A stretch of 64,000 bases of DNA from Nitrosomonas sp. GTDB taxonomy: Bacteria > Pseudomonadota > Gammaproteobacteria > Burkholderiales > Nitrosomonadaceae. Where the stretch lies: positions 248,001-312,000 of the forward strand of contig JAMWZY010000002.1 of assembly GCA_024281825.1 (NCBI GenBank). The letters run 5' to 3'. The translations under genes were made by a program, and so were the position numbers. Within the stretch, counting starts at the first letter, position 1. Every line of letters begins with the position of its first letter. Of this stretch, positions 8,590 through 18,467 are shown piece after piece. Under the pieces are notes generated by a model, which searched no databases, had not been told where the DNA came from, and saw only the letters and a program-made list of their open reading frames with translations.

Positions 8590-11130
8590 CTAGATCACCA
8601 CGATATCCGCATTGGTCATGTTCAAACCCGTGCCAACCGTAGTAATTTGTACGGCAGCACCACCACCATTACCATCGGCATCGTATAGCAATGCACCGGT
8701 AGCTTTATTGTAGATAATGAAATCATTTGCATCTAATGCTTTCGTGCCTAACTTAAATTGGCTAGCCGCCAGCATACCTGTTGCTGTTAATGACTTAAAC
8801 ACAGCATTTTCTAATTGAATGGTGTCATTCGTTACGTTAAAGTCGGTAATTATATCAATGTGACCTTTGGTCGTGAATTTAAAGACATCGTTACCTCTTC
8901 CACCCGTTAATTTATCGACACCAAGACCTCCATCAAGCGTGTCGTTCCCAGAGCCTCCATCTAATTGATTAGCAGCGCTATTTCCAGTGATGATATTATT
9001 CTGACTGTTACCGGTACCATTGATCGCAGCCACACCAGTCAAAGTAAGATTTTCCACATGAACGGGCAATGTGTAAATGACGTTACTACTGACAATGTCC
9101 GTTCCTTCGTTGAGTTTCTCGGTAACAATATCCTTCGCATTTTCAACAAAATAAGTATCATTACCCAACCCGCCAATCATGGTATCCGCACCAGACCATC
9201 CCCTTAGGGTGTCATTACCAGCTTTTCCATCCAAAACATTATTGAGTGTATTACCTGTTAGTCTGTCATTGAATGCGCTACCCGTCAGGTTTTCAATACT
9301 GATCAGCGTATCCAAACCGGCACCGACTGTATTTTGTTGCGAATTAATCAGTAGCGAAACAGTAATCGGCTTGGTAGCAGCCACATAACTAGCAGTATCG
9401 TTATTGGATGGTGTGCCCGTTAACGTATTATTCCCCGCGGTACTCACCAGGAGGAGGCCATTATTAACGAAGAATTGTGTATCGCCAGAACTATTACCCA
9501 CGAAAGCATCCAGATCGCCATCGCCATCGATATCCCCCAGAGCCGGCTGAGCCTTGTATCCTACATCGATCAAACCCAAAGCATTCTCGGCAGGAGCAAA
9601 TTTTGGATTATGCAGGGTACCTATATTCCTTTGAAATACCGTATTGCCATTCCAATTGCCTTGAAAAGCATCTAAATCGCCATCGTTGTCAATATCTACA
9701 AAGGAAGCCCCATTGATACCAAAGAAACTTAAACCATAAGGATTGTAATTACCAAACTCAAAGTGTGGCTCGTCGGCTGTTCCGGTATTTTCAAGAAAAC
9801 GCAGACTAGTATATTCTTTATACCTATATCCAACAAACACATCAAAATCACCGTCACTTTCTATATCCACCGGCGTGGGATTGACATCAAATCCAAAAAT
9901 AAGACCAAACAGGTTGTATTCTTCAGCAAATACTGGATTACTGACAGTTCCCGTATTTTTAAAAATAATGTTACCTACAAAAGCATCAAAATCCCCATCA
10001 CCGTCGATATCCGCAAAAGCAGGATTAGCTCCGTAACCTCCTCCATTATTTAAACCAAAAGGATCTGCTTTGGGAGGGGCAAAATTCGGATTGCTGGCAG
10101 TCCCCGTATTCCTAAAAAATAGTACATTACTATCAATATTACCTACAAAAGCATCTTGATCACCATCATCGTCTATATCCACAAAGGTGGGGCTAGCGGT
10201 ATCACCTACATCGCTTAAATTAAATGGATTAGTGACGGGAGTTGCAAAGAACGGGTTGTTGGCAGTCCCCATGTTTCTAAAAAACATCACATCGCCCGAT
10301 CCATTACCTATAAAAGCATCCTGATCGCCATCGCCGTCAATATCGACAAAGGTGGGTTCAGCGTTGTAGCCCACATCAATCAAGCTCATTGAATTGAAAC
10401 TCGCAGCAGCAAATATAGGATCACTTTTTGACCCTATATTTCTTTGAAAAACAGTATTTCCGCTCCCTTCTCCCAGAAAAGCATCTAGGTCTCCATCGCT
10501 GTCGATATCGGCGAAGGTGGGACTGGCATAATAACCCAAACCAATCAAACCAAATGGATTGGAGCTAGCAGTGGAAAACTTCGGGTTACTGACAGTTCCG
10601 ATATTTCTAAAAAACAGCGTGTTACCACCAAAGTATCCATTACCTATAAAAGCATCCAGATCTTTATCACCGTCGATATCCACAAAAGTGGGATTGGCTC
10701 CAAAACCAACATTGCTCAGGCCAAAAGGATTCGTAGTAGCCGCAGCAAATTTGGGATTACTGCTTGTTCCTATATTTCTAAAAAATAGCGTGTCACCGCC
10801 AAGGCTATCATAGTATCCATTGGATGAAGAAAAACCTCCATTGCCGACAAAAGCATCCAAATCCCCATCGCCATCGATATCTACAAAAGTAGGACTGGCC
10901 AAGGCACCTACATCGCTCAAACCAAAAGGATTGGTAGAGGGAGCTGCAAAAATTGGGCTATTGACTGTTCCTGTATTTCTGAAAAACGCTGTATTGCCAT
11001 CACCCTTTCCTACAAAAACATCCAAGTCTCTATCGCCATCAATATCAATCAGTGTAGAGCTGGCAAATGAGCCCACATTTCTCAAACCAAATGGGTTAGT
11101 GGAAGTTAAGGTAAAAATAGGGTCTGACAT
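8590..11130 (-). CDS. Secreted FG-GAP/VCBS-repeat protein with RTX C-terminus
   Basis: 846 residues with two parts. Residues about 12-557 contain ten tandem FG-GAP/VCBS-type units of 50-65 residues, each with a NPFGL...G start, a calcium-binding DIDGDGDLDAFVGN loop and an FFRNxGT...NPxFA end. The C-terminal 280 residues carry RTX/hemolysin-type nonapeptides (GNNTLTG, GKAGNDTLRG, GGSGNDTLDGGLGVDKLTG) and end in DADGNGGGAAVQI...NADIVVI, as in type I-secreted proteins. There is no N-terminal signal peptide, consistent with ABC-type secretion of an unfolded chain that folds in external calcium. No protease or lipase motif is visible, so an adhesin or surface-layer-like role is more likely. Its start is 19 bp after the stop of the TIGR03032-type gene, so it appears to be the last gene of the glycogen run. 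No type I secretion genes lie nearby. Confidence 0.88.
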   Translation of the reverse strand: MSDPIFTLTSTNPFGLRNVGSFASSTLIDIDGDRDLDVFVGKGDGNTAFFRNTGTVNSPIFAAPSTNPFGLSDVGALASPTFVDIDGDGDLDAFVGNGGFSSSNGYYDSLGGDTLFFRNIGTSSNPKFAAATTNPFGLSNVGFGANPTFVDIDGDKDLDAFIGNGYFGGNTLFFRNIGTVSNPKFSTASSNPFGLIGLGYYASPTFADIDSDGDLDAFLGEGSGNTVFQRNIGSKSDPIFAAASFNSMSLIDVGYNAEPTFVDIDGDGDQDAFIGNGSGDVMFFRNMGTANNPFFATPVTNPFNLSDVGDTASPTFVDIDDDGDQDAFVGNIDSNVLFFRNTGTASNPNFAPPKADPFGLNNGGGYGANPAFADIDGDGDFDAFVGNIIFKNTGTVSNPVFAEEYNLFGLIFGFDVNPTPVDIESDGDFDVFVGYRYKEYTSLRFLENTGTADEPHFEFGNYNPYGLSFFGINGASFVDIDNDGDLDAFQGNWNGNTVFQRNIGTLHNPKFAPAENALGLIDVGYKAQPALGDIDGDGDLDAFVGNSSGDTQFFVNNGLLLVSTAGNNTLTGTPSNNDTASYVAATKPITVSLLINSQQNTVGAGLDTLISIENLTGSAFNDRLTGNTLNNVLDGKAGNDTLRGWSGADTMIGGLGNDTYFVENAKDIVTEKLNEGTDIVSSNVIYTLPVHVENLTLTGVAAINGTGNSQNNIITGNSAANQLDGGSGNDTLDGGLGVDKLTGGRGNDVFKFTTKGHIDIITDFNVTNDTIQLENAVFKSLTATGMLAASQFKLGTKALDANDFIIYNKATGALLYDADGNGGGAAVQITTVGTGLNMTNADIVVI
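9460..11097 (-). repeat. Ten tandem FG-GAP coding repeats
   Basis: Ten diverged coding repeats of about 150-200 bp, each containing a DNA version of the D-I-D-G-D-G-D calcium loop and a C-x-F-F-R-N-like turn. They are diverged enough to indicate an old duplication, unlike the young TPR repeats at 185-1192. Confidence 0.8.
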
Positions 11131-11149
11131 GATAATTCTCCAAGAAACA

Positions 11150-12703
11150 TTAAGTATTTTTATTAGTTGTTAAGTGATCAACTGCACGTTGCAAATGCTG
11201 CTGTAGTTTCTTTTCAATCGGTTGATGACGGTAGGTAGGTACAACATACGATGACAATAATTCAATATGAGTTTGTTCATTTTCCTGCCAACATTCTGCG
11301 ATGGCCAAACCAATCATTTGGCCATCTATGGATGCGGATACACCGAATAATTCACCACGCTGCGGTCGAGTCTGCCAGCGGTTTCGTAAGCTCGGATTGG
11401 TCATTGCCTCATAAGGCAAAAGATTTTCTGGAGTCAGATTACAAATCTTTTGATATTTAACCGCGAGGTCCTCTGAATTTTCCATTTGCGGAGCACGTGG
11501 CAAGCCGGCTACTTGCGTCGCTCGACTTAAGCCAGGCCGATTAACGGTAGGCTTGGTGGTCATCATCCCCCCAGAGCCGGGAAATGAAATCAAGCGTTCG
11601 ATGTCATCATCCTGAAAACCCAACGCTCGGGGTTGACGAACACTTGGTAACACCACTACATCAAATAGTTCTTCGACTACACCTTCAATATGTAATGCGT
11701 GTATCTGGTTGCCCGTATTCAAATCGATAATACCCAAGGCACATTGGGCCGACATGTTTTTCTCTGCGAGACGCATCTCCAGGGGCAAGTCTGAAAAAGC
11801 TTTTGAACGAAGTTTTGATAATCCCACCAAGGCATAGTTTTTCCAGAACGCTAATCCTCGCACAAAACCTGGACAGAATGTCACAGGTACGAATTTCTCT
11901 TCATCCAAATAACCCAGCTCTCCCGTACCGGAATTGAGCAGCCATAGCCTGCCTTGATACCAGCGTGGCGAATGTGGCATGGATAAACCAGTGGCTATTA
12001 TTTCATTGCTAGGAATGTGCATCACGATGCCACCACTCGTACGATGGTTACGCCAGCCCGCTGCTTCGTCAGTCGCGCTACATGCCGTGACATAGGCAGG
12101 CTCACCTTCTTGCATAGCCAGGCCATTTAAATGACAACGATCTTCAGCCACAAGTTTGGATATAAAGGGTGGTTTCCAAACGGGAACAAAACTAAACCCA
12201 GTCTGCAAGGTAGCCAAGCAACTGAAATCCGTATTGATAAATAATACTTGATATTTTTTGTCGACGACGACATCGTGAATATTCAAGTCACCCGTGGTGT
12301 ATGATTGGCCGGGTACGTATAAACGATCACAGCCTTGATACCGCTCGTCTTTTGCCAAGCGATTTTCCAGTTGCCAAATCTGGTAGCGAGTTGCCATGTA
12401 GAGGCTTTCATCGCTTGCATATAAGCCCATCGGCTTATCAAACAAACGCTCGTTAACCGCCAAATGCCCATTTTCTTTACGTCCGACTAAAAACAGCCGG
12501 TTGGTTTGATAGGTCGTGAAAACAAGACTAACCTGTTCGCTATCCAGCCATTGATAAAGATGCTCAGAACCATGCATAATCACAGCAGCTTGGTCACTGG
12601 AAGCTTTTTGCTGGATCAGTGGCTTATTGCTCAAGGTTTCAATATCCAGTGTTTCAGTTTTAGTGGCATTACTATTTTTCTTTAAAGGCTGGCATGTAAG
12701 CAT
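11150..12703 (-). CDS. TIGR03032-type protein with a GNAT-like C-terminal extension
   Basis: The frame opens with a GTG at 12724, but the ATG at 12703 (MLTCQPLKKNS) with an upstream GGGAAA looks a better start; an ATG at 12574 is also possible. Residues about 50-360 resemble the TIGR03032 conserved family, a propeller-like fold with WLDSEQVSLVFTTYQTNRLFLVG, GLAMQEGEPAYVTACSATD, GLSMPHSPRWYQGRLWLLNSGTGELG and GFVRGLAFWKNYALVGLSKLR. The last 110 residues (RGELFGVSASIDGQMIGLAIAECW...LSSYVVPTYRHQPIEKKLQQHL) look like an acetyltransferase-type domain without a clear acetyl-CoA loop. Function is unknown. The 5' end overlaps the upstream pyrimidine-dimer glycosylase gene, implying translational coupling. 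Confidence 0.75.
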   Translation of the reverse strand: MLTCQPLKKNSNATKTETLDIETLSNKPLIQQKASSDQAAVIMHGSEHLYQWLDSEQVSLVFTTYQTNRLFLVGRKENGHLAVNERLFDKPMGLYASDESLYMATRYQIWQLENRLAKDERYQGCDRLYVPGQSYTTGDLNIHDVVVDKKYQVLFINTDFSCLATLQTGFSFVPVWKPPFISKLVAEDRCHLNGLAMQEGEPAYVTACSATDEAAGWRNHRTSGGIVMHIPSNEIIATGLSMPHSPRWYQGRLWLLNSGTGELGYLDEEKFVPVTFCPGFVRGLAFWKNYALVGLSKLRSKAFSDLPLEMRLAEKNMSAQCALGIIDLNTGNQIHALHIEGVVEELFDVVVLPSVRQPRALGFQDDDIERLISFPGSGGMMTTKPTVNRPGLSRATQVAGLPRAPQMENSEDLAVKYQKICNLTPENLLPYEAMTNPSLRNRWQTRPQRGELFGVSASIDGQMIGLAIAECWQENEQTHIELLSSYVVPTYRHQPIEKKLQQHLQRAVDHLTTNKNT

Positions 12704-13127
12704 TTTCCCAATCTGCGATTGCACCCGGTTTGGGTTGAAAGAGCGGATGAGTCTCCGGTCTATCTAGTTTTATCCAGGCTTGATAGGTCTCAGGGGAACG
12801 GATTTCTAACTTAGCCAGTAGATGCTGCCATTCATAGTCGAGTTGCCCAGTTGTTACGTGGATTAGTTTGGTTGTGGTTGAGATTGGTTCAAATTTCGAT
12901 TGATCAAAGTTATAGCCACGCTGCACAGATTCTGCGTGCACATGAAAAAGATAGGCATTAATAGCAGATCGGGGTGATTCGTGATCGTAGAAACGATCGA
13001 GTTGAGGATGATGTTTATAGCCTTTCGTAAGGCCACGAATGACTGCCTGGGCTAATAATGCTTCACGCCATAAAGCAACAAGACCTTTAGCATCTAGATA
13101 CCTTGGGTGAATCGTCCATAAGCGCAT
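12672..13127 (-). CDS. Pyrimidine-dimer DNA glycosylase family protein
   Basis: A 151-residue protein whose N-terminus (MRLWTIHPRYLDAKGLVALWREALLAQAV, HHPQLDRF) matches the Pyr_excise family (PF03013), related to phage T4 endonuclease V. That enzyme removes UV-induced cyclobutane dimers by glycosylase/AP-lyase action through its N-terminal residue. Members of this family in bacteria are often annotated from this similarity alone. The T4 enzyme uses Thr2 as nucleophile; here residue 2 is Arg, so activity is not assured. It begins 6 bp after glgA ends and overlaps the next gene. Confidence 0.75.
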   Translation of the reverse strand: MRLWTIHPRYLDAKGLVALWREALLAQAVIRGLTKGYKHHPQLDRFYDHESPRSAINAYLFHVHAESVQRGYNFDQSKFEPISTTTKLIHVTTGQLDYEWQHLLAKLEIRSPETYQAWIKLDRPETHPLFQPKPGAIADWENAYMPAFKEK

Positions 13128-13133
13128 GAGTTT

Positions 13134-14615
13134 CTAAGTTGAATGAACGAGCGATTGATAAATGTCTCGATACGCCATAGCACTGGCCTGCCAGCTAAAA
13201 TCTTTCGACATGGCATTTCTTTGTAATTTTTGCCAGGTTTTTTTATTTTGATAAGTATCGATTGCGAATTGAATCGCTTTCAATAGACTATCCACGGTAA
13301 TTGGATGAAACAGGAAACCACTCGCAGTGCCTTTGGCTAACGAGCTAGGTGTATAGTTAACAACCGTATCCAACAAACCACCCGTTGCATGGACGATAGG
13401 CAACGTACCATAGCATTGGCTATACATTTGATTCAAACCACAGGGTTCAAAGCGAGAAGGCATCAAAAAACAATCCGCGCCAGCTTCAATCAAATGCGAT
13501 AAAGCTTCATCAAAACCAGTTTGCACCGCAATTGCGTGTGGATACATTTTTGCCAAGAGTATGAGCTGCTGCTCTAACTCTACGTGATTACTACCAAGTA
13601 TGACGAGCTGTGCAGGTAACTTCACCAGTTCTGGAGCGATCTGAATCAGTAAATCAGTACCTTTCTGATAGCTTAAGCGGCTGATGACACCCAAAAGTGG
13701 GATATCGTTATCTATATCTAACCCCATGTGCTGCTGTAGCGCTTTTTTATTCGCGATCTTGCCCGATAACTTCTCGCGGCTATAGTTCTCTGCCAAATAG
13801 GTATCGGTTTTAGGATTCCATTTTTCGATATCAATGCCATTCACAATGCCGGTTAGCTTGTCATTGCGCATTGTGAGCAGACCTTGCATCCCAAAACCCA
13901 GCGGTTCACTCTGGATTTCCTTAGCATAATTCGGACTAACCGTGGTGATATGCTCAGCATAATAAACACCGGCTTTAAGAAAAGATAAATTACCATAATA
14001 TTCAACGCCATCCATGTTAAAGCTAGATGGTGGCAATCCGAGTTGAATAACCGTTCCAGGCGCAAAAACGCCTTGAAAAGCCAGATTGTGAATCGTCATC
14101 ACGGTTGCGGCTTTTTGGCCAGAATGGAAATGCAAATAAGCGGGGGTTAGACCGCTTTGCCAATCATTGCAATGCGCGATGTCTGGTCGCCATTTGAGTG
14201 GACTGATATCACTCGACAAAATCGCACCAATTTTTGACAACAAACCAAAGCGAAGTGAATTGTCCGGCCAATCACGACCCTGCGCATCCAAATAAGGCCC
14301 ACCTTCACGCACATACAACCCTGGGCAATCAATGACCAATACCGATAGGGATTCAGTCTTGCTTAAAGCAAGCTTTCCCGATAGCAACGTGGCCGGCGGA
14401 AAATGTTGCAGATCATTGAATTCATGTACGGCTTTCTTGTATTTAACACCCTGCAAAACAGATGGATAACCGGGTAGCAGTATTTTGATATCCGTTTGTA
14501 AATGCTGTAATGCCATCGGTAAGGCAGCGCTGACATCACCTAAACCACCGGTTTTACAGACAGGATAAATTTCCGATGTAATAAAAAGAACCCGTAATTT
14601 CTGTGTGCGTACCAT
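13134..14615 (-). CDS. glgA: Glycogen synthase (ADP-glucose, GT5)
   Basis: A 493-residue GT5 enzyme that transfers glucose from ADP-glucose to the growing alpha-1,4-glucan. The ADP-glucose-binding Lys21-Thr-Gly-Gly-Leu-Gly motif is present near the N-terminus, as are TIHNLAFQG, the TVSPNYAKEI catalytic region, RLSYQKGTDLL in the C-terminal Rossmann domain, and MPSRFEPCGLNQ with its conserved Glu. Length matches the bacterial family (E. coli 477 aa). It starts 5 bp after pgi ends, giving tight coupling, and uses the product of glgC encoded upstream in the same run. Confidence 0.95.
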   Translation of the reverse strand: MVRTQKLRVLFITSEIYPVCKTGGLGDVSAALPMALQHLQTDIKILLPGYPSVLQGVKYKKAVHEFNDLQHFPPATLLSGKLALSKTESLSVLVIDCPGLYVREGGPYLDAQGRDWPDNSLRFGLLSKIGAILSSDISPLKWRPDIAHCNDWQSGLTPAYLHFHSGQKAATVMTIHNLAFQGVFAPGTVIQLGLPPSSFNMDGVEYYGNLSFLKAGVYYAEHITTVSPNYAKEIQSEPLGFGMQGLLTMRNDKLTGIVNGIDIEKWNPKTDTYLAENYSREKLSGKIANKKALQQHMGLDIDNDIPLLGVISRLSYQKGTDLLIQIAPELVKLPAQLVILGSNHVELEQQLILLAKMYPHAIAVQTGFDEALSHLIEAGADCFLMPSRFEPCGLNQMYSQCYGTLPIVHATGGLLDTVVNYTPSSLAKGTASGFLFHPITVDSLLKAIQFAIDTYQNKKTWQKLQRNAMSKDFSWQASAMAYRDIYQSLVHST

Positions 14616-14620
14616 AAATA

Positions 14621-16255
14621 CTACTGATTGGCTTTGAAAAAATTGATCAAACCATTCGTGGAAGCATCGTGTGATGCGACTGGAACGTTTTGCTCGAGTT
14701 CAGACAAGATTTTTCCAGCCAATTGCTTGCCCAATTCAACGCCCCACTGATCGAAAGGATTGATGTTCCAAATAACACTTTGCACGAATACTTTGTGTTC
14801 ATAGAGTGCGATCAATGCGCCTAATGTACGCGGATCTAATTTCCTGAATAAAATCGACGTGGTAAAGCGATTACCAGGAAAAATCTTATGCGGTAGCAAC
14901 TGTGCAATGACATTGTTATCTTTACCTTGTATTTCAAGCTCAGCTCGTACTTCTTGTGCATTTTTCCCAGTCATCAGCGCTTCCGTTTGGGCAAAGAAGT
15001 TGGCCAACAACATGCGATGATGGAGACCAATCAAATGATGGCTTTGACAAGGCGCGAGAAAATCAGCTGAAACGGCTTGAGTACCTTGATGCAATAATTG
15101 ATAGAAAGCATGTTGTCCGTTGGTTCCTGGCTCTCCCCAGACAATCGCGCCAGTAGCATAGTCAACGATTTGCCCATCGCGCGTAATGCGTTTACCATTA
15201 CTTTCCATTTCTAACTGCTGTAAATACGCAGGAAAGCGGTGCATCGATTGATCATAAGGCAAGATGGCATGCGCTGAAATACCTAGAAAATTAATTTGCC
15301 AAACACCCACGAGCGCCAGCATGACAGGTAGATTTTTATCAAATGGCGCGGTGGCAAAGTGCTGGTCCATTTCGTGTGCGCCAGCTAATAATTCATAAAA
15401 ATGATCCATCCCTACCGTTAAAGCAATAGGTAAACCGATGGCTGACCATAAGGAATAACGTCCGCCTACCCAATCCCAAAACTCAAACATATTGTCAGGA
15501 TTGATGCCAAAACTCTCTACTGCAGATCGATTAGTCGATACCGCAACAAAATGTTTAGCAATGTCTTTTTCGCTACCGCCCTTTGATAGAAACCATTGCC
15601 TAGCTGAGCAGGCATTAGTAATAGTCTCAAGCGTGGTAAATGTTTTTGAAGCGACAACAAACAAGGTCGAAGCAGGGTCAAGGTGCTGCAATACATCGGC
15701 AAGCTGAGTACCGTCAATATTCGAAATAAAATGGGGCGTAATGCCCGGGAAGCGATACGGCTTAAGCGCTTCTGTCACCATGACCGGCCCCAAATCGGAG
15801 CCTCCGATACCAATATTGACAATATCCGTGAAGGTTTTTCCAGAATAACCAACCCGTTCGCCGCTTTGTACTTCGAAGGTCAACTTTTCCATTTGCTTCA
15901 GGACACGTTTCACCTCCGGCATAACGTCTACGCCATCGACATTAACCGAGTTTTGTCCACGTAAAGCAACATGCAGCGCAGCACGATGCTCTGTTGAATT
16001 AATTTTATCGCCTGAAAACATACGAGCTATCCAATCGGATAACTGCTGCTGATTGGCAAGATTAATCAACAGCCCAACCGTTTCACGATCAATTAATTGT
16101 TTGGAATAATCCAATAAAATACTATCAAACTGCAGTGACAACTCATTAAAACGTTGTGGGTTTTTTTGAAACAGATCGCGTAAATGTAATGGTGCGACTA
16201 TTTTCTGCTGGTTTTGCAATGCAAGCCAAGCGGGAGATTGTGTTAGCGATGACAT
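14621..16255 (-). CDS. pgi: Glucose-6-phosphate isomerase
   Basis: A 544-residue PGI interconverting fructose 6-phosphate and glucose 6-phosphate. Signatures seen: [54 protein letters not shown] (PGI family signature), the catalytic His in [14 protein letters not shown], and [15 protein letters not shown] at the C-terminal signature with its Lys. Lying between GH57 and glgA genes, it links gluconeogenic fructose 6-phosphate to ADP-glucose and glycogen. Confidence 0.96.
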   Translation of the reverse strand: MSSLTQSPAWLALQNQQKIVAPLHLRDLFQKNPQRFNELSLQFDSILLDYSKQLIDRETVGLLINLANQQQLSDWIARMFSGDKINSTEHRAALHVALRGQNSVNVDGVDVMPEVKRVLKQMEKLTFEVQSGERVGYSGKTFTDIVNIGIGGSDLGPVMVTEALKPYRFPGITPHFISNIDGTQLADVLQHLDPASTLFVVASKTFTTLETITNACSARQWFLSKGGSEKDIAKHFVAVSTNRSAVESFGINPDNMFEFWDWVGGRYSLWSAIGLPIALTVGMDHFYELLAGAHEMDQHFATAPFDKNLPVMLALVGVWQINFLGISAHAILPYDQSMHRFPAYLQQLEMESNGKRITRDGQIVDYATGAIVWGEPGTNGQHAFYQLLHQGTQAVSADFLAPCQSHHLIGLHHRMLLANFFAQTEALMTGKNAQEVRAELEIQGKDNNVIAQLLPHKIFPGNRFTTSILFRKLDPRTLGALIALYEHKVFVQSVIWNINPFDQWGVELGKQLAGKILSELEQNVPVASHDASTNGLINFFKANQ

Positions 16256-16365
16256 ACCGTTAATGATATTTTCTAGTTATTGTAGAGAGTAATAATCTAT
16301 TGCTCATCAGAATCCAACATAAACTGACGAATTAATTTTCATGTACCAAGCACAATCATAAAGCA

Positions 16366-18381
16366 TTACACGCGATTTCTTGCATGAATTGCGAGCGTAA
16401 CAGTCAATTCTTGGGTACTAATCAGCCATTCCAACTCCAGTGTCACAGCCTGCATGATTTTTTCAAAACCACTTTCAGATTGCGATACCGAAAAATGCGG
16501 ATACGCTCGTAGATTCACGGGAGCAGAGGTTTTTAACACAACATGACCGCCTAACGTATCGTCATCCAGCGTAATTTCTGTTAAACCAGATAATTCGATC
16601 CATTGACCGAAACCACCTAAGATTTCTTGCTGGTACCGATAGCGCCCGCCCATACCGTCACAGCTAGGCATTGCGAGATTAATTTCGGTGCAGAATGTTT
16701 GCTTTGTTTTGGCGCCAAATCGATATAACACGTGCAACTGATTTTTCTCGAGTATAAAGAGTTTATGGACTATTCCTAGGTTGCTATGCGATACAAAATG
16801 TAAATTCTCTAGCGCGGAATTCTGTGAACTGTAAGAGACCGGATGATCATTCACAAAATCTACGAACAACCTCCTCGGATGATCGTCGGCGAGAATGTCT
16901 TGCGCGCTAATTGCATGTTTGAAACTGATCCGATCATGCGCCGAAGCAATCCCTCCGTCGTTTTGATGAGCTGCATCACGATGACCATCTTGAATTTTTT
17001 GATAATAATGCTCGGCCTGACGGCGTAACGTATCCGCAAAATTATGCTGCAATTCATAAGCATCGAACTCACAGACACTGGCGTATGAATCCAATTTGAC
17101 CACTACTTGTAGCGCTGCATTGCGTAGATAAGCTTCTTGTATGCCATCCAGATCAGTGTCTTCTACGAATGATTTAGGGCGAGATTTGCAGGCATCCAAC
17201 ATTACTTCCAGCGTCAGCATGGCATTGTAAATGGCACGTCGCAAGTGCGGCAGATACAACCCGCCAAACATGCCATGCCAATAAGCATCATTAGCCTGCG
17301 CCTCATAAAGCTTTTGCTGCATTTCTAGTGTTTGCTGCTTTTTGGGCAATTTTGCAAAACGCGCTGAAAGACTTAACATACGTTTATGCATCCAATTCGA
17401 TTCAGGATAACGGGAAAAGAAATTTTTCCAGATACCCCCACGTAGAAATGCTTTTTTTTGCTCATACCAACCTTGCGATTTTGCTTGTTGTGTCAATTCC
17501 CCATAAGCATGCGCGGCTGTAGCCGGTAAAGTCCATTCGTTCATTTCGATATAGGAAACCGTGGGAAGATAAACAATACCTCGCGTTCTTTCCGCAGCAT
17601 GATATTCACTGAAATGCTGCGTCGTAATAATATTGGAAGCTAGAACTTTCTGGATGAATTGTTCCAACCACCCTTTCTCATATACCCAATGATAGGTTTC
17701 AGGCCAGATACCAAATTTTTCGATATCATCAAAATAAATGGCCGCATTTTGTGTATGTGCGGTAGTTTGATTTACCAAAGACTCTAGGTAAGCGACCGTT
17801 TCTTCGGCCGGTGCGAAAGGGATTTTATAGCGTAGCGCCTCGGAAATTGGAAACAGATCAAGTTTCTGCGAGCCTTCTTCGGTAGTGAAATATCCGTTGA
17901 GCTCTGTGAGTGCTTTTCCAGCGCAAACAAAATGATAATCATCGACCGTTACATACCGAATACCACAATCGGCCAGCGCCGGAATAACCGTCGATTCCCA
18001 AACACGTTCCGTTAACCAAGCACCTTGTGGCCGCTGCCCAAGTTTCTGCGCTAACTTATCAGAAAAAGTTTGAATCTGTCCGATGCGATCCCGATTAGGG
18101 ATCACTGCCAGCACTGGCTCGGTATCGCCCGCACCAAAAAGCTCTACTTGGTTACGCGCCACCATCTGTTGTAACAGTGCCATGTCTTCCGGATAATTCG
18201 CTAAAAGATAATCCAGCAACCAACCGGATAAATGAATCGCAAAACGAAAATCTGGATAGCGATAAAGTACCTGCAAGAAAGGTTTATAACACCGCAGATG
18301 AGCGTCTATTAAGACGCTGGGAAAATTGCCTACAGGTTGGTGTGCATGCACACCAAAAAGTAACGATACACGTTGTGACAT
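16366..18381 (-). CDS. GH57 4-alpha-glucanotransferase / alpha-amylase
   Basis: A 671-residue GH57 enzyme of the amylomaltase type (as in Thermococcus litoralis). N-terminal LFGVHAHQPVGNFP is GH57 region 1. The nucleophile Glu125 sits in WLTERVWES and the acid Asp in YFDDIEKFG (Asp218-Asp219). GAGDTEPV is also present. The C-terminal 250 residues match the beta-rich DUF1925/DUF1926 parts of such enzymes (DTDLDGIQEAYLRN, EINLAMPSCDGMGGRY). Such enzymes disproportionate or trim linear alpha-1,4 glucans. It is followed after 110 bp by pgi. Whether the main activity is transfer or hydrolysis cannot be told from the sequence. Confidence 0.88.
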   Translation of the reverse strand: MSQRVSLLFGVHAHQPVGNFPSVLIDAHLRCYKPFLQVLYRYPDFRFAIHLSGWLLDYLLANYPEDMALLQQMVARNQVELFGAGDTEPVLAVIPNRDRIGQIQTFSDKLAQKLGQRPQGAWLTERVWESTVIPALADCGIRYVTVDDYHFVCAGKALTELNGYFTTEEGSQKLDLFPISEALRYKIPFAPAEETVAYLESLVNQTTAHTQNAAIYFDDIEKFGIWPETYHWVYEKGWLEQFIQKVLASNIITTQHFSEYHAAERTRGIVYLPTVSYIEMNEWTLPATAAHAYGELTQQAKSQGWYEQKKAFLRGGIWKNFFSRYPESNWMHKRMLSLSARFAKLPKKQQTLEMQQKLYEAQANDAYWHGMFGGLYLPHLRRAIYNAMLTLEVMLDACKSRPKSFVEDTDLDGIQEAYLRNAALQVVVKLDSYASVCEFDAYELQHNFADTLRRQAEHYYQKIQDGHRDAAHQNDGGIASAHDRISFKHAISAQDILADDHPRRLFVDFVNDHPVSYSSQNSALENLHFVSHSNLGIVHKLFILEKNQLHVLYRFGAKTKQTFCTEINLAMPSCDGMGGRYRYQQEILGGFGQWIELSGLTEITLDDDTLGGHVVLKTSAPVNLRAYPHFSVSQSESGFEKIMQAVTLELEWLISTQELTVTLAIHARNRV

Positions 18382-18467
18382 TTAATGATTCCCAGTTATT
18401 GTTCTAAAAATAAAATAACTACACCGCCGATCAAAACCTTATTTACCCCAATAATCCTGGGCAGTAT

